Positions 23,801 through 35,860 of a DNA stretch of 64,000 bases are shown here, piece by piece. Each line of letters begins with the position of its first letter. Position 1 is the first letter of the stretch. The position numbers were made by a program, and so were the translations under genes. The notes beneath the pieces were generated by a model, which saw only the letters and a program-made list of their open reading frames with translations, did no database searches and was not told the origin of the DNA. Origin of the DNA: Galeopsis tetrahit (lineage: Eukaryota > Streptophyta > Magnoliopsida > Lamiales > Lamiaceae); the NCBI GenBank assembly GCA_963675135.1, contig OY776129.1:79325348-79389347 (forward strand), written 5' to 3'.

Positions 23801-23980
23801 ATATAAAAGAGTAAATACGAGGCGGTGGGAGAATAAAAGAATAAATACTAGAGGGTGGAATTACGCAAATGCCCCTTGAGGTCTTGTAAACCATGTTCAT
23901 TTTATTTCATGATAAGCATCAAATTTCATATCAATTAAATAAAAAAGTGATACATCTTGTTCGAATGCATCATTAAATTA

Positions 23981-24283
23981 CTCATTCAGTCTCATGATTA
24001 TTTTTATTGAAATTATGGAATGAGAACAGTGAATTTAATAGGGATTTTAAGGGATAATTTTATAAATCTTTATAATAAGTTGATTTTTTTTTTTTATGTG
24101 TGAATAAAAAATAATAATATTTATGTAAATTTGAGTGTATAAATTTAAGGATATTGTGAGAATGAAGTATATAAGGTTGTGTTTGAATGGGGATTTAATT
24201 TGAGGAGGTATTTTAAATGAAATGAAGTAATTGTGTGACGTCTTAAAAAAGAAGGTGTGAAAATAATTGTGGAACGGAAGGAG
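23981..24283. mobile_element. Stowaway-type MITE (degenerate ends)
   Basis: The left end CTCATTCAGTCTCATGATTATTTT and right end AATAATTGTGGAACGGAAGGAG are imperfect inverted repeats flanked by TA. The 303-bp interior contains the phrase AGGGATAATTTTATAAA, also seen in elements near 27100 and 47950, suggesting one subfamily. It lies between the endosulfine gene and the At1g01500-like gene. Confidence 0.65.
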
Positions 24284-25113
24284 TATATCATTTCGATTAA
24301 ATGAAATATATCATTTCGACTAAAAATTTTGATTTCTTGTTCGCAAAAACTTAAATGAAATATTTTATAAATGAAAAATATAGGCAATTAAGGTAAAATG
24401 AGGTAAAAATATTTGAGAATATGATAATAGATCGAAAATACCTCTAACTAATTTTAACTAATTTTCTTTAATAATGATTTAATCAATTCTGAATAGCCAC
24501 CTTTTTCATTTCTCCATCATATATATATATATATTTTAATATAACAAGCAATATCAATAGGAATGATAGTGATTCTTTGATATGGACCAAACACTACAAT
24601 CATAATTAGTAGTATATCATAATCATTCCTCCTACTATCAATATTATTCTCATACAAAGCACCCTTGAAAAATAGAACAAAGTCCAAATCAAATGTTTTT
24701 TTCGAATTTATTGGCCATAACGACAGGGATAATTATGTGTACACTACTCAGATAAGGACTGTTATATTTATAATACCAAAACAAAATGTCATCGTCCAAA
24801 CATGATTGTGGTGAAAATACAAAATTGTCACAAACCAACTCTCAACAAAATGGACAAAATCCGCCAAAGATTAAGAAAATTGATCTCAACTAAAGACCTT
24901 ATTCAAGGATGATATATACACGAAACTACAAATCGAAAGACACACTAGATACATGTAAACGAAGCTTCAAGGCAAAATCGAAACACCACCAGCCAAGAAT
25001 ACCAACGAAACATGATTGTGAATTAGCTTAGACGTAGAGTGTACCTTCATGTCACTTCCTAAGCTGCATCATGGTTTGCTTTCTAGGTTAGACATCAGAA
25101 AGGAAACAAACAG

Positions 25114-26599
25114 TTAGAAAAATCTCCTTCTGAAACTCCACGTTGCAGCTTGATATGATCGCATAAGTAGACCAACACCGACGCACATTCCTAGCCCTAT
25201 TCCCACCCCAACTCGCAAACCAGCGTTAAACCATGAAAGCTGCCCATCATCACCAGAGTACATGTCCTCTAAGTAGTAGTTGTGCAACTCATGGCCCACC
25301 CTATCTGCCTCCATCAACTGCAGTAAACCAAAACTCAGTTAACTTATGAGTATTGAAAACTGAGAGGACGATAAACATGTCGAAATGGTGTTAACTCTGT
25401 TCTTGGTAAATACACTAATCGTATACATAAGACTAAAGTTTAAGTAAATTAGTCCATCAATCAATAGAAAACGATATGTTAATGACTAAGGCGTCATCCC
25501 AACTATACAAATATTGAAAGATAAAGTTTCACGTTACTTTTTTGACACAAAGATTAACTCTGTCTGCTCGCACAGCCTCCATTGTTTCGCCTCAAATGAT
25601 GATTTCAGCACATACGAGTACACTGATAACGAGCACGACAACTGGCTATTGTATTTGTACCTCTCTAACGATAAAATATTACGAATGTAGCAGCTCCAAA
25701 CCTACTTCCAAGCACTCAACCTTAATCAGTGAATCCTTATTCGTTTTCATAAAAGTGCCTGATTCAAATTAGTTTTGCAAATAAGAGCTGTGGAGTTTAG
25801 GATACTGCATCTACCATCTAAATTTACAGCAACAATTCAAATACATTGTACATTATTTATGAAATCTACTTGAATCGCATACACACCAAATAGGCCAAGT
25901 AACATGAATAATATAATCAGAAACCAACAATGTTAAACTATAAAATTTGCATGCTACCTGCAAACTGTGTTGTCGAATCCTTTGCTCCTTTCCGATCTCC
26001 TCGTTCTCCGGTATCGCATCAAGCATTCCTTTCCTCAATGCTTTTCGTCTTGGAGAAACTAAAATCGTCTCTGTCAAAATAACTGGTGTTCTACAGCAAC
26101 ATCCAGCAACATAAACTTCAATTGAGGGTGAACTAATCCCAATCTTCGGGCGAAAAAACGCCGATCTACCATTCGCAACAATGGTGTTCGACGCATAGCA
26201 ATTCATACTCCAGCCAGTTTTCGAATCATCAACCCTCTGCAACGAGCCGCAGAGAATCAAATGCATGACCTTCCCTTCTTCATACACCTCAAATTCCAAC
26301 GGGCCCGAAAATCTGGCACTATCAGTGCTGACATACGTCACGTCGGAGGAATCCTTGTCAACACGATCGCGGCGGAGCGTAATTGAAACGGCGTCGGACG
26401 AGGGGACACGTGTACCGTTTATTTCCAAAAGGACGCCCGATTCGCGGCGGAGATAGTACAGAGTGAGGTGGTCCGGGAGGCTGTCCGGGACGCAAGGCGA
26501 AATTCGCACGTAGAATAATCGAATTTCCAAGCATCCGCCGCTGAAACTCGGGGTTTTGTAGATAGAATGGTGTAATAATTCGTCTCCATTGTTGCCCAT
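25114..26599 (-). CDS. At1g01500-like plant protein with C-terminal membrane anchor
   Basis: Two exons, 25958-26599 and 25114-25317, join in phase (...RQHSLQ|LMEADRVG...) and give 281 aa. The N-terminal ~190 residues are a globular region without a named catalytic motif (HSIYKTPSFSGGCLEIRLFY, YYLRRESGVLLEING, GWSMNCYASNTIVANG, PSIEVYVAGCCCRTPVILTE). The C-terminus has WFNAGLRVGVGIGLGMCVGV, a Gly-rich hydrophobic span likely to be a membrane anchor, followed by the basic end SFRRRFF. Related plant proteins are named erythronate-4-phosphate dehydrogenase family in databases, but I see no dehydrogenase fold signature, so that label looks unsafe. Function is unknown. Its Arabidopsis relative sits between the HMA gene At1g01490 and RVE3. 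Confidence 0.82.
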
Positions 26600-26959
26600 T
26601 TCAGCGAGTTCAAACGCGAATGGGAATCATCTCGGAGGCATTGAAATCATTGCTACAGTAGAGTTTTGGGGATTAGGGTTTGAAAGTGAAGAGATGGATG
26701 GAGGAGCGTGTAGCTCAGACGCGTCCATGGCGAGTGGGAAAATGAGGGAAATACTGTATGATTTAGTGCGGTATGGGCCCGAATGGCAGTAGTGAAGGTG
26801 TGCTGCACAAAATTTTTGACAATTTGGTTTTATTATACTGACCGGCCACGGGCTGGTAGAGATTGAAACATTTTGACGGTTTTATTATTTTTTTCTCCAC
26901 ACATATACAAAAATTAACTTATTTATTTATTTTATATATAAAATTTACAAAATTACCTT

Positions 26960-27319
26960 TCAAAATCACTACTAAATTCACTTTTCTTATTCCGCGTGCC
27001 ACTTCACATGGAACGGAGGGAGTATACCGTAATGTCTTCGTCCCAAAATACCTTTCATTAGTAGGTAGACATACTTTTTAAAATAATGTAACACTGAATA
27101 GAATTTTAAGGGATAATTTTGTAAATTTTTATGTACAAAGTAAACAGAATTAGTTGACTTTCGTATATATGTGGCTCAAAAGTAATTTTATTTTATGTAA
27201 AAATTGTGATACTGTAAGAATAGAGTTTATAAAGAATTTTTAATTTTAAAGGTGTGAAAGGTATTGATTGTAGAACACTTCGAAAAGAAAAGTGGAAAAT
27301 GTATTGTAGAACGGAGAGA
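26960..27319. mobile_element. Two adjoining Stowaway remnants
   Basis: GGAACGGAGGGAG followed by TA ends one truncated element at 27021. A second runs from about 27027 (CGTAATGTCTTCGTCCC) to GAACGGAGAGAG at 27319, also followed by TA. The left end of the first is not recognisable. Confidence 0.5.
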
Positions 27320-27760
27320 GTATATTGTATTAAAAAACTATTAAAATTTATGTTATTTCTAATACTAATATAATGAAATGTGAGAGAAAGTAATTTATAA
27401 AAAAAAAAAAAGTAATTTTCATTGGAACGGACAAAAAATAAAAGTTGAATAATTTTCACTAGAATGGATAAAGTATATTTTTTGGTTCAATAAGTGGGTA
27501 TACCAATTTCTTTTATATTTTCTCGTATATATATGACTTGCTTTCGCATTTTCAGTCACCGAAAATCGGCCGAAATTTGGTCGAGAAGCAGGGAACTTGT
27601 GTGCACAAACAGCACAACGTTTGCGCCATTTAAATTCAAATTCAATGGGCTATACAGAGTAAAATAAAGAAAGTGGTAAATTATTTGTACGTTTAATATC
27701 CTTAACTGTCAATTTGATATACTTATAATTTGAACGTCGAAGCTTCCACAGTTCAAATCA

Positions 27761-27822
27761 ACGTTGTCATGGACATGAAGAGGACCAACTGATCATAGCT
27801 TTTCATGTCCATGACAAACGTT
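27761..27822. repeat. Short miRNA-like hairpin
   Basis: ACGTTGTCATGGACATGAAG pairs with CTTTTCATGTCCATGACAAA followed by CGT, with an 18-base loop. The stem is about 20 bp with one or two bulges. There is no gene within 1 kb on either side. It could be a MIRNA-like locus, a tiny foldback repeat or chance. Confidence 0.5.
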
Positions 27823-28228
27823 TACTAATTGAAATTTCAAAACTTGTAATGAATTGAAACAAATAGAGATATGGTGAATTTACACAAACATGTTAATATT
27901 TGTGATTAAATTGATACTAGACCAAAATATCATCTTTTGTAAAGTAATGCATAATTAACCATTCATCTAAAAAAAAAAAAAAAACTAATTTTTACTCTTT
28001 ATACATTTCAAAATTATATCGTTTTTACTTTATTAGTATGATACTTTATTACTCCCTTTGTCCGTCTATAAATTTTTTATTTTGTCATTTTAGTTCGTTC
28101 GTGTATAAGCTTCTCATAGTCTCTTTTATAAATATATTTTAATTTTTTATTCTTACATTCCGTTTTATATTTTACTTTTTATCTCCACCTTGATTTCTTT
28201 CTCAATTATATCATTTGTACTATATATA

Positions 28229-28461
28229 CTCCCTCCGTCCGCCTATAAGTTACACGTTACTTTTTGGCACATAGATTAAGAAAAGTGATTAAATAATAGA
28301 TATAGTACAAGTGATGTGATTGAAAGAGGAGAGAGATAGAGAGAAAAAATAAGATATAAAGTGATGTGTAAGAAAAAGTACATACCAAAAAGGGTATGAG
28401 AAGCTTATAGGTGGACGGACCAAAATGGTAAAATGGGAAGCTTATAGGCGGACGGAGAGAG
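28229..28461. mobile_element. Stowaway-type MITE
   Basis: CTCCCTCCGTCCGCCTATAA at the left and TTATAGGCGGACGGAGAGAG at the right form long matching inverted ends around 233 bp, flanked by TA. A shorter inner inversion (CTTATAGGTGGACGG near 28405) suggests an older rearrangement. A separate left end (CTCCCTTTGTCCGTCTATAA) lies at about 28051. Confidence 0.85.
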
Positions 28462-29178
28462 TATAATTTAATCATTTTTCTTAATTCATGTGTTCAAAAG
28501 TAACGAAAAACTTATAAACAAACTAACAGAGTACTTAAAATACTGTCATACCCTCTATTTTATCTCGTTTAATACAAAGGAGTATTGACTTTATATGTGG
28601 GTGTATTTGAGGGAGAAAAAGTGAAATGAATGGGTGGTGAGAGTGTGAGTCTACTAATATTGAAATTAAATTAGTAAAAATTGAAATGAAGAAGGCAAGT
28701 TGTATTTGGTGGCCCATATATATTGAAGAGAAGATATATATAGGCCGGCCGTTTCTTCTCCTACCTTACCTTTGACATAAAGTGAACCCTGACACTTCAA
28801 TGTCACAATTATTTCAAAATTGATATATAAATTCCCTCTAAAAAAAACGATGATTCTAATAAAACATTGCATGTCAAATTTTTTGTTGTTGTGGTGGGGG
28901 TGGTCAATGAGCTTTATTATATATTGGGTTATATTTTATTTTATTTTGAATTTAGATGATTTTAAAATCTAATAAAGTATTTATTTTTTTTGTTTTGAAA
29001 TTTCAAGTAAGATAAAGATTAAATATTATGTCAAATCAATGAGAATGAATAAGTGCATTAATATGATAGTAAAATTTATGTGCTGTGGTGATTTTTTTAA
29101 ATCTCAAAATAAAATTGAATTTAGATTTATAAATTCTAAAATCTATTTTTAAAATTCAAACCAAACATTGCCTGTATG

Positions 29179-29798
29179 TAGAGATGTCTATCGGGCTGGC
29201 CCTAGCCCTATAGGGCTACGGGTTAAACGGGTTAGGGCCTTAACCGGTTCATATTTAACGGGCCTACAATTGTTGGGACCTAACTCTAACCCTAGCGGGC
29301 CACGGGCTAAACGGACAATAATTTTTTTTTCTTTTAAAATTAAATGTCTCAATTGGCACGTCCAACAAGCAAATAAAATAGAAAAATACATAATTAGTTA
29401 ATGATCAGTAAATGAGAAAAAAAATGTATAATTTAAACACAATTTTAGAACTCATTGCTCCTTAATATGACCAAATAAAATAAAGCTAAACAAATATCAT
29501 AATCTAATAAAAAAATAGTAATAATGACTAATGGATGGTAATGGGCTTCTTAATGCTTATAATTATGGTTATTGGTCAAATGACCCAAAATTTGTTCTTA
29601 GGTTATTTATTAAAAAAAAAAAAAAAAAAAAAAGGTAACAACTCGGGCTAGCGGGCTGGCCCGGTTTAGTCCACGGGCTAACCGGTCCGGGTCAAAAAGC
29701 CCGGTTTTAAACGGGCCTATAATTCATGAACCCTAACCCTATATTTTTCAGGGTTAAACGGGCCAGCCCGATTAGCCCGGCCCGGATAAACATCTCTA
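29179..29798. mobile_element. Non-autonomous hAT-like element with 8-bp target duplication
   Basis: The ends TAGAGATGTCTATCGGGCTG and the complement of CCCGGATAAACATCTCTA are inverted. They are flanked by CCTGTATG (29171-29178) and CCTGTTTG (29799-29806), an 8-bp target duplication with one mismatch. Both arms are rich in GGGCCCG, GGGCTAGC and TTAAACGGGCC words that pair over more than 150 bp. There is no transposase. An ACCCTAACCCTA phrase inside belongs to this element and is not a telomere repeat. Confidence 0.8.
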
Positions 29799-30764
29799 CC
29801 TGTTTGCCATAGTTATTTTATTTTTTGGGAAAATTACAAAATTTCAATCTCGTATTCAGCCTTTTAAATCGATCAACTTATAATAAGTTAAAAAAAAAAA
29901 AATCAATTATTTAAAATAATGAAAATATATCTTTAATTAATACAAAAAGGTTTTTTTTTTTAATGAAATCACTTGTTGCAATTTTGGTGTTCCACGATCT
30001 TGTTCTATTATATAAATAATTGACACAGATCATATTAAAAAATAATCAACTAGTCTTATAAAAGAATAAAAATGAAACAATATTTGAATATATAGAAACG
30101 TCTTGTTCTACTATATGGATATACGAAAAATATGCATGTATTATATTTCGGGAAGAAGCATATGAATACCGTTCCCGCCCCGTTCTCAATTTTAAGTTTT
30201 TCAATTTTCTCGAAATCGAACAGAAAATAAAATAAAAAAGCTACGATCGTGACGGGGACGAGTCACACAAGTTCGATATAAATTGTCATCTCTAAATATC
30301 AGTGAAACACGAAAAATGGAATAAAAAAACCGCAACAAAAATTTCACCATGCCATTGCCAGGTTGGACGAAATGCATGAAACACCCTGACCTGGTAGCAT
30401 TGTACTGATACACATCGAAAAGTTCCTAGTGGGGCCTACGCTGTAATTTTATTTTTTTACATTAATTCAAATTTACAAAAAAAAAAAAAAAAAAAGGCAC
30501 TTTAAATAAGCTAAAAGCCCATCTTCTGAGCTCAACAGTTTTTCACTGATGTCACATTCATTGAAGAGAAACGTAAACTGCTTCTCCTTCGCCTATACAT
30601 ACACACACCTGTACGCATAATCTAGAGAGAGAGAGAGGTAGGCAGCTCTTTTCTTTCAATTTTTTCATCATTTGTATTCTAATCTTGTTTTTATTTATTT
30701 ATTTTATAAACTACATTTTTCAGAGAGCGTTAAATTGTTTGAGCAGCTGATAATCGCAATTGAA

Positions 30765-32639
30765 ATGAAGGTTTGATTACTAATTACCTTATTTATAAGT
30801 TATTTTCTGTTTTTGATGATTATTGTTGTCTGAAATAGTTTTTTGTGACATGCATCACTTTCTTTTGATCTGATTTTTTCTTTTTGGATCTAATAGATTT
30901 TTTTTTTTTTTTAAGTATAATTATTTGTTTCCTTGGTTGTATCGATTCTTTGGTCCTCTGTTAGAAAATCTGTGTTTTTCTGGTGTTTGGTGATCGTACG
31001 GGGCAAAAATTCAATTGAACAATCGAGAATATATGTGATTCACTTAAAATTCAGTTGTATTTATACACTCAATTGCATACGAGAATTTGACTGAATTTAA
31101 ATTGTTATTGGGTTGAATTAGATCATGTATGCTTTTGGGAGTATTTAATTTAAGCTTTTTTTTTTATTATTTATTCCTTTGTATTAATAGTTTTGGTTAA
31201 TTTTTGTGCAGAAGTGTGTGTTGAATTTGGATTTGCAAAATGACAGGGAGCAGCAGAGGAGGGCCTTGAAAACGGTTTCGACTCTTGCAGGTTCGTATAT
31301 TCGTCGAATTTGGAAAATTGAATCGAGTATCTTTGGTATTTTTCTCGGATTTTTCGCATTGAATTTGCCTAATTGCATTGTTGATTTTCAAAGAATTTAA
31401 TGGATTTTTCGCCTAATTGTAATTGTAATTGTGATGTGGTGTGATAATTGTGACTTCAAAGGAAGAAATACGGGTAAAAAGGCGACGGAGATGCCTAGAA
31501 CGGCCTAGAGCATTTTCTAATCTTGTGATATACGATTGGTTGTTTAGATAAGGTTAAGTTGGTCGGGTTTAGTGCAAGTTACACGCGTCTGATCAATGCG
31601 TGCATGTTGAGTAACGTGTATACGAGTGCATCCACGTGTTGCTTAAGTCTTGTTGTAGATACGAGTGGCCATTGTATGCGTGCAAGAAAACGTTGATTCG
31701 CCTTAACCCCATTCGATTTCAACTATGCTATATTTAGTTCTTGCATCTTTAATGTTTGTATTTGAAAATTAGAAAATTAGAAGAAAAAAAAAATTCATAC
31801 AAATGCAATGTGACAAGGGGTAATGTAGAAATGAAGCTAAGCTTATGATTTGATAATTGGTGTTTCGTCTCGTGTTTAACTGTTTTTACCTGCCTATCGA
31901 TAGATCTACTAGGCGAAAAAAACGTAATTAAAGGGTTGAATTATTTGAGGATTATTAGTCCTCAAGAACATGATTACATTTGGTTAATTAATTAATTAGT
32001 TCAGCAATCTTTTCACTACAACAACAATAGTACATAGATTAAACTACTCATAAAAATGGTTTCTTAAATTTGAAGAAATTCTGTTTCCCCTGTTATATTT
32101 GGTTAGTTTGATATAGGTAAGATGTATTTTTCGCGTAACGTTGTACTATTATACAATCGAGGTGACTTTTTATATCCTTGATTTTAGGAATCGACGAAAT
32201 CTACATTGATCTGAAAGGGAAGAAGCTAACTGTGATCGGAACAGTCGATCCAGTGACCGTTGTGAGCAAATTGCGCAAGAAGAGTTGGCCCTCGAGCATC
32301 ATATCCGTGGGGCCCGCTAAAGAGCCGGAGAAGAAAGAGGAGCCAAAGAAGGAAGAACCGAAGAAAGAAGAGGGGAAGAAGGAGGAGGCGAAGGAAGAAC
32401 CCAAAAAAGACGAGGCGAAGAAGGAGGAGGCGAAGGAAGAACCCAAAAAAGACGAGGCGAAAAAGGAAGAAGAGCCTAAAAAGGAAGAACCCAAAAAGAT
32501 CGAAATCCCCCCGGAAATGTTCGTCCCCGCCGCAATGCAGTATCGTCCCTATAGGCCGTACTATCCTCCTCCGAATACCTACTACCAAGTGCATCATCAT
32601 AGCATGGAGGAGAATCCGAACGCGTGCGTTATCTGCTAA
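30765..32639 (+). CDS. HMA-domain isoprenylated-type protein lacking CxxC
   Basis: Three exons, 30765-30770 (only ATG AAG), 31212-31290 and 32188-32639, give 178 aa. Residues 3-65 are an HMA fold (KKCVLNLDLQNDREQQRRAL, KTVSTLAGIDEIYIDLKGKK, LTVIGTVDPVTVVSKLRKK), but the metal-binding MxCxxC loop is replaced by LDLQNDREQ. Metal binding through the classic site is therefore unlikely. A highly charged block of KKEEPKKEE/KKDEAKKEE repeats follows; 39-45-nt units are repeated in the DNA. Then come a Tyr/Pro-rich segment (YRPYRPYYPPPNTYY) and the terminal CVIC, a CaaX prenylation motif that would tether it to membranes. The Arabidopsis counterpart by order and sequence is At1g01490. Role unknown; relatives act in stress and immunity. 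Confidence 0.88.
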
Positions 32640-34944
32640 AATCATCGTAAGGGCCTTAAACTTTGCTCGATTTAATAACGAGTCGACGAAAAACGTGTTT
32701 TTTTTCCGTGTTGTATATAGAACTTAATTAATATAATTGTGTTAAACATTTTTGTTCATAGAGTAGTAGTACCATTTTGATCCCCATGGTTGAATGCTTT
32801 GCTGGAAAGGTGATGTTGTGAATGCAACTTTGCATGCGTATAAATGGTAGGACAAAATTGAATACCAACTCACATGGGTAAGCTATAGTCATAAATTTGT
32901 TTCCTAGTTAAGGAATAATGTGCAATTATTCTAGGATTATTGTCCTATTATATATGCATTGATCGAATTACTGCGAAAGATAGTACAATATAATCCTAAT
33001 AATAATACTCCTTCGTCCCGTCCCCAGCTTAATAACTCATTTTATCATTTTGAGCGTCTCTTACTTGATGAAGCATAATTAAGTTAGTAAAAGAACATTT
33101 TAACTATCCTTTCAGAACATTTCAATGTTATATCAGATGTCATTACTTATTTTACACTAAAAAAAACATTTTTACTACTCGTAGAGTTGAAAAGTTTTTA
33201 CTAAGTCTTTACTACCCTCATTTTTATCTAGGAAGTAATAATAAATGAATAAATTTAAGGTCAATTTTTGTTTTGAAATTGTGTAGGATGGGAAAAATTC
33301 GAATTGAGAAATCCTAGATGGGAAAATCCCGATGAATGTGGATTGTATGCGTTTGTTTTGAGATTTTGAGTACGATAAAATATAATTTTAGGTCAATTCA
33401 ATTGTGTAAGTGTGAGTGATTTGATATTATTGTAATAGTAGAATATATATGTATTTTAAGAAGTGCGTGTAGTTAGATGATAAATTCGGATGTTAAATCT
33501 CGAAGTAGAAAAGACGGGGAACATAACATTCCATGTCCAGCTGGATGAATTTCAAATTAAACATGGTCCAAGTGTTTTATTATATTCGAAATCAAACCAA
33601 GCTATTTGTTCCTCCATTCGAAATCATTCGATAAAAACTCGTTTGAGCTTAATTCGACATAGATATCAAACAAGTTTGAATATATATTTATGTTTGGTAC
33701 CATTTAAAGTTGGGCTCAAGCTCGATAAATATAAAAAATGATAAAATTAGTACAAAAATGTTAAATTATCCGAGTTCGATAAACTTGATAAAATTGTGTA
33801 GCATGATTCAATTATTTCTGCTCGTCGCCATTCAACAATTGTAGCACGATGATCGCGCGCGGCGGCTTTCTGGATATATTTAATTTGGTTTTTTCTGATC
33901 CTCTGTGTATCCTTGTAGGATTTTGACAATGACAGGAGAAATTCTTACATTTTTAATAACTCAATTATATGATTTACTTATATTCAATAATTTATATAAA
34001 AAAAAAATTAAAAAAATTGATGAATTTAGTAAAAGGATCATTTATCTTCACAATTTTCTCACACCACATTTGTACTCAAATTAGCATGAGAAAAGACAAA
34101 AAAACTTGTGGATAAAAATCGAGTCAAATTGACCATCTCACAAAAATTACACATGTCTGTATTATTATAAGGACAAATATAGTAACACTGATATAGGAAC
34201 GAGTATTTTTATTTGTCTTTTATAAGACCTGTTTGACCAGTTTTTAATTCCAGACATTTTTTTTGCCCCTTTTCTAAATTGTACTTAATCAATATCTAGC
34301 TTTTCCCAAACGTATTCAATTAAACAAACTAATCTCATATACACCCAACTCAAGTTGAAGACGAAATTCACATGTCAAAAATATGCTTCCAATTATTGAA
34401 TTTTGAGATATACACACAAACTATAATTAGAAAATTTATCTATAATCAAATACAATAAACCATTTGGTGGAGCAACCATTTGTCAATGAAATGCTGTCTT
34501 GTTGCTTTGTAGTTCTCAGTTCTTTAAATTTGAACTTTGGTTTAACTTGTAAATTTATATCTTTTAATTTTTTTTTTAATTCTTAATATATATCCTTTAT
34601 TTTTCATTTGCTAAAGCAACCCAACCACCATTCATCATGAATAATTAAATAATGAATTTAAATTAATTTTCCTTAGAAGAATGATGAAATTAGTGGATGT
34701 GACTATAAAGTGTTCAAAAAATAGTCGGTTTAGTAGGGCATATGTGTGGTTGAATTTAATTTAGTCGGTTTTGTAGGGTCATTTCATTTTTCATCCCCAA
34801 AAAAACAGAAAATGACACAAGATTCACTTCTTACAATGGGACAAGCTTGCTCTACATTTAGTGCTGCCATGTCACCATTGACTAGACTACCCTTTAATTT
34901 GATGTATCATGTATGTGGCATTGTAATTATCCCCAACCATATAA
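32640..34944. other. Intergenic region, repeats only
   Basis: This holds the 3' UTR of the HMA gene, then a lone Stowaway left end near 33009 (CTCCTTCGTCCCGTCCCCAG), a TCGAG/CTCG-containing block at about 33480-33790 related to the dispersed repeat family, and AT-rich sequence. No supported gene was found. Confidence 0.5.
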
Positions 34945-35098
34945 TGCCCCGTTTGATTAGGGATTGTGGGACGGGACGGGGATGGGGACGGAGAAACGTA
35001 GAGAGAGTAATTTGTGAATATTTATTGTGTTTGGATATGGTTTGAGACGTAGAGGTGGATGAAGAGTTTTATGTCAAATTAAGAGTGATGTTGTATTA

Positions 35099-35645
35099 CT
35101 CCCTCCGTTTTTCACTTGATGACTCATTTTGCTATTTTGGGTGTCTTTTACTTAATGACACATTTACCTAATATAGCAAAAATATTTTTAAACAATCTCC
35201 TAAAACAACAAATGTCACTACTTTATTAGACTAAAAAGTACTTCCTCCGTCCCACAGGAATTTGCACACTTTCCATATATGGATGTCTCATACCAATTTG
35301 CACATTCCATAAAAGGAAATATTTTCACAACCCTCATCCTTGAAATATACTCATATTTACCTATATGCCATTACTTTTCCACACTCAATCTACTTTTTAC
35401 TTTACTTTATTCATAAAAGTTTACAAAACTACCCCTCAAAACATCAATCATTACACCTTTTCTTACACATTTTTTAAAATGTGTGTCGGTCAAAGGGTGC
35501 AAGTTCCTCCGGGACGGAGGGAGTAACTTTATTACTATTTATAAAGTAGAAAATTATTTACTACCCCCAATTTATCTTTCATAATACCAATAAACAATTC
35601 ATTCGTTAAAACTCGTACCCAATAGTTTTGTGTCATCAAGTAGGG
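35099..35645. mobile_element. Stowaway-type MITE, middle layer of nest
   Basis: CTCCCTCCGTTTTTCACTTG with subterminal GATGACTCATTTTGCTATTT pairs imperfectly with the right arm ...TTTGTGTCATCAAGTAGGGG. The right terminus has decayed. It is interrupted by the inner element at 35241-35523. Confidence 0.6.
35241..35523. mobile_element. Stowaway-type MITE, inner layer of nest
   Basis: CTTCCTCCGTCCCACAGGAA and its complement TTCCTCCGGGACGGAGGGAG enclose 283 bp with a TA on each side. The ends are well preserved, so it is the youngest of the three layers. Confidence 0.85.
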
Positions 35646-35860
35646 GATTTTATTAATGTTTGTTAGTGGAGTAATTAGTGAGAGAAAAAAAAAGTACGAA
35701 AGAGAATTAGTGTGTGAAAGAAGAGTACGAGAGAAAATGAGTGATTGAAATGAAAAATGATGATGTAACGAAATAAAATTAGGTGTGTATATGTATTAAA
35801 GGGGTAAATGAGTTAATTCGGATGTGGTCATCCTTATCAAACATACCAACCGATCCAGAT

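Larger units (their letters stand above)
26600..30764. other. Intergenic region with miniature elements, no gene
   Basis: Apart from the promoters of the two divergent genes, the region contains Stowaway remnants (about 26960-27319), a hairpin (27761-27822), a complete Stowaway (28229-28461, with a half-end near 28051) and a hAT-like element (29179-29798). A fragment with GTTCCCGCCCC and TGTCATCTCTA near 30170-30295 looks like another decayed hAT end. Just before 30764 there is a GA repeat typical of a leader. Confidence 0.55.
34945..35860. mobile_element. GTTTGATT-ended miniature element, host of nested insertions
   Basis: The left part (CCCCGTTTGATTAGGGATTG, GTGTTTGGATATGG, GAAGAGTTTTATGTCAAATT, AGAGTGATGTTGTA) and the right part (GGATGTGGTCATCCTTATCA, AACATACC) match the element at 9706-10092 in order. 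The two halves are separated by a Stowaway that itself contains another Stowaway. The target duplication is unclear. Confidence 0.6.

Noticed and set aside
26265..26792. Plus-strand open frames over the At1g01500-like gene start
   Set aside because: Shadow frames of the minus-strand coding exon and its promoter.
29728..29745. ACCCTAACCCTA phrase, possible interstitial telomere repeat
   Set aside because: Only two units, and it lies in the right arm of the hAT-like element with a partner in the left arm. A similar short AACCCTAAACCC near 55676 is also isolated.
32201..32645. Long antisense open frames (up to 139 aa, Phe/Leu/Arg-rich) opposite the HMA gene
   Set aside because: They are the complement of the KKEE-coding repeat; composition is an artefact of the sense strand.
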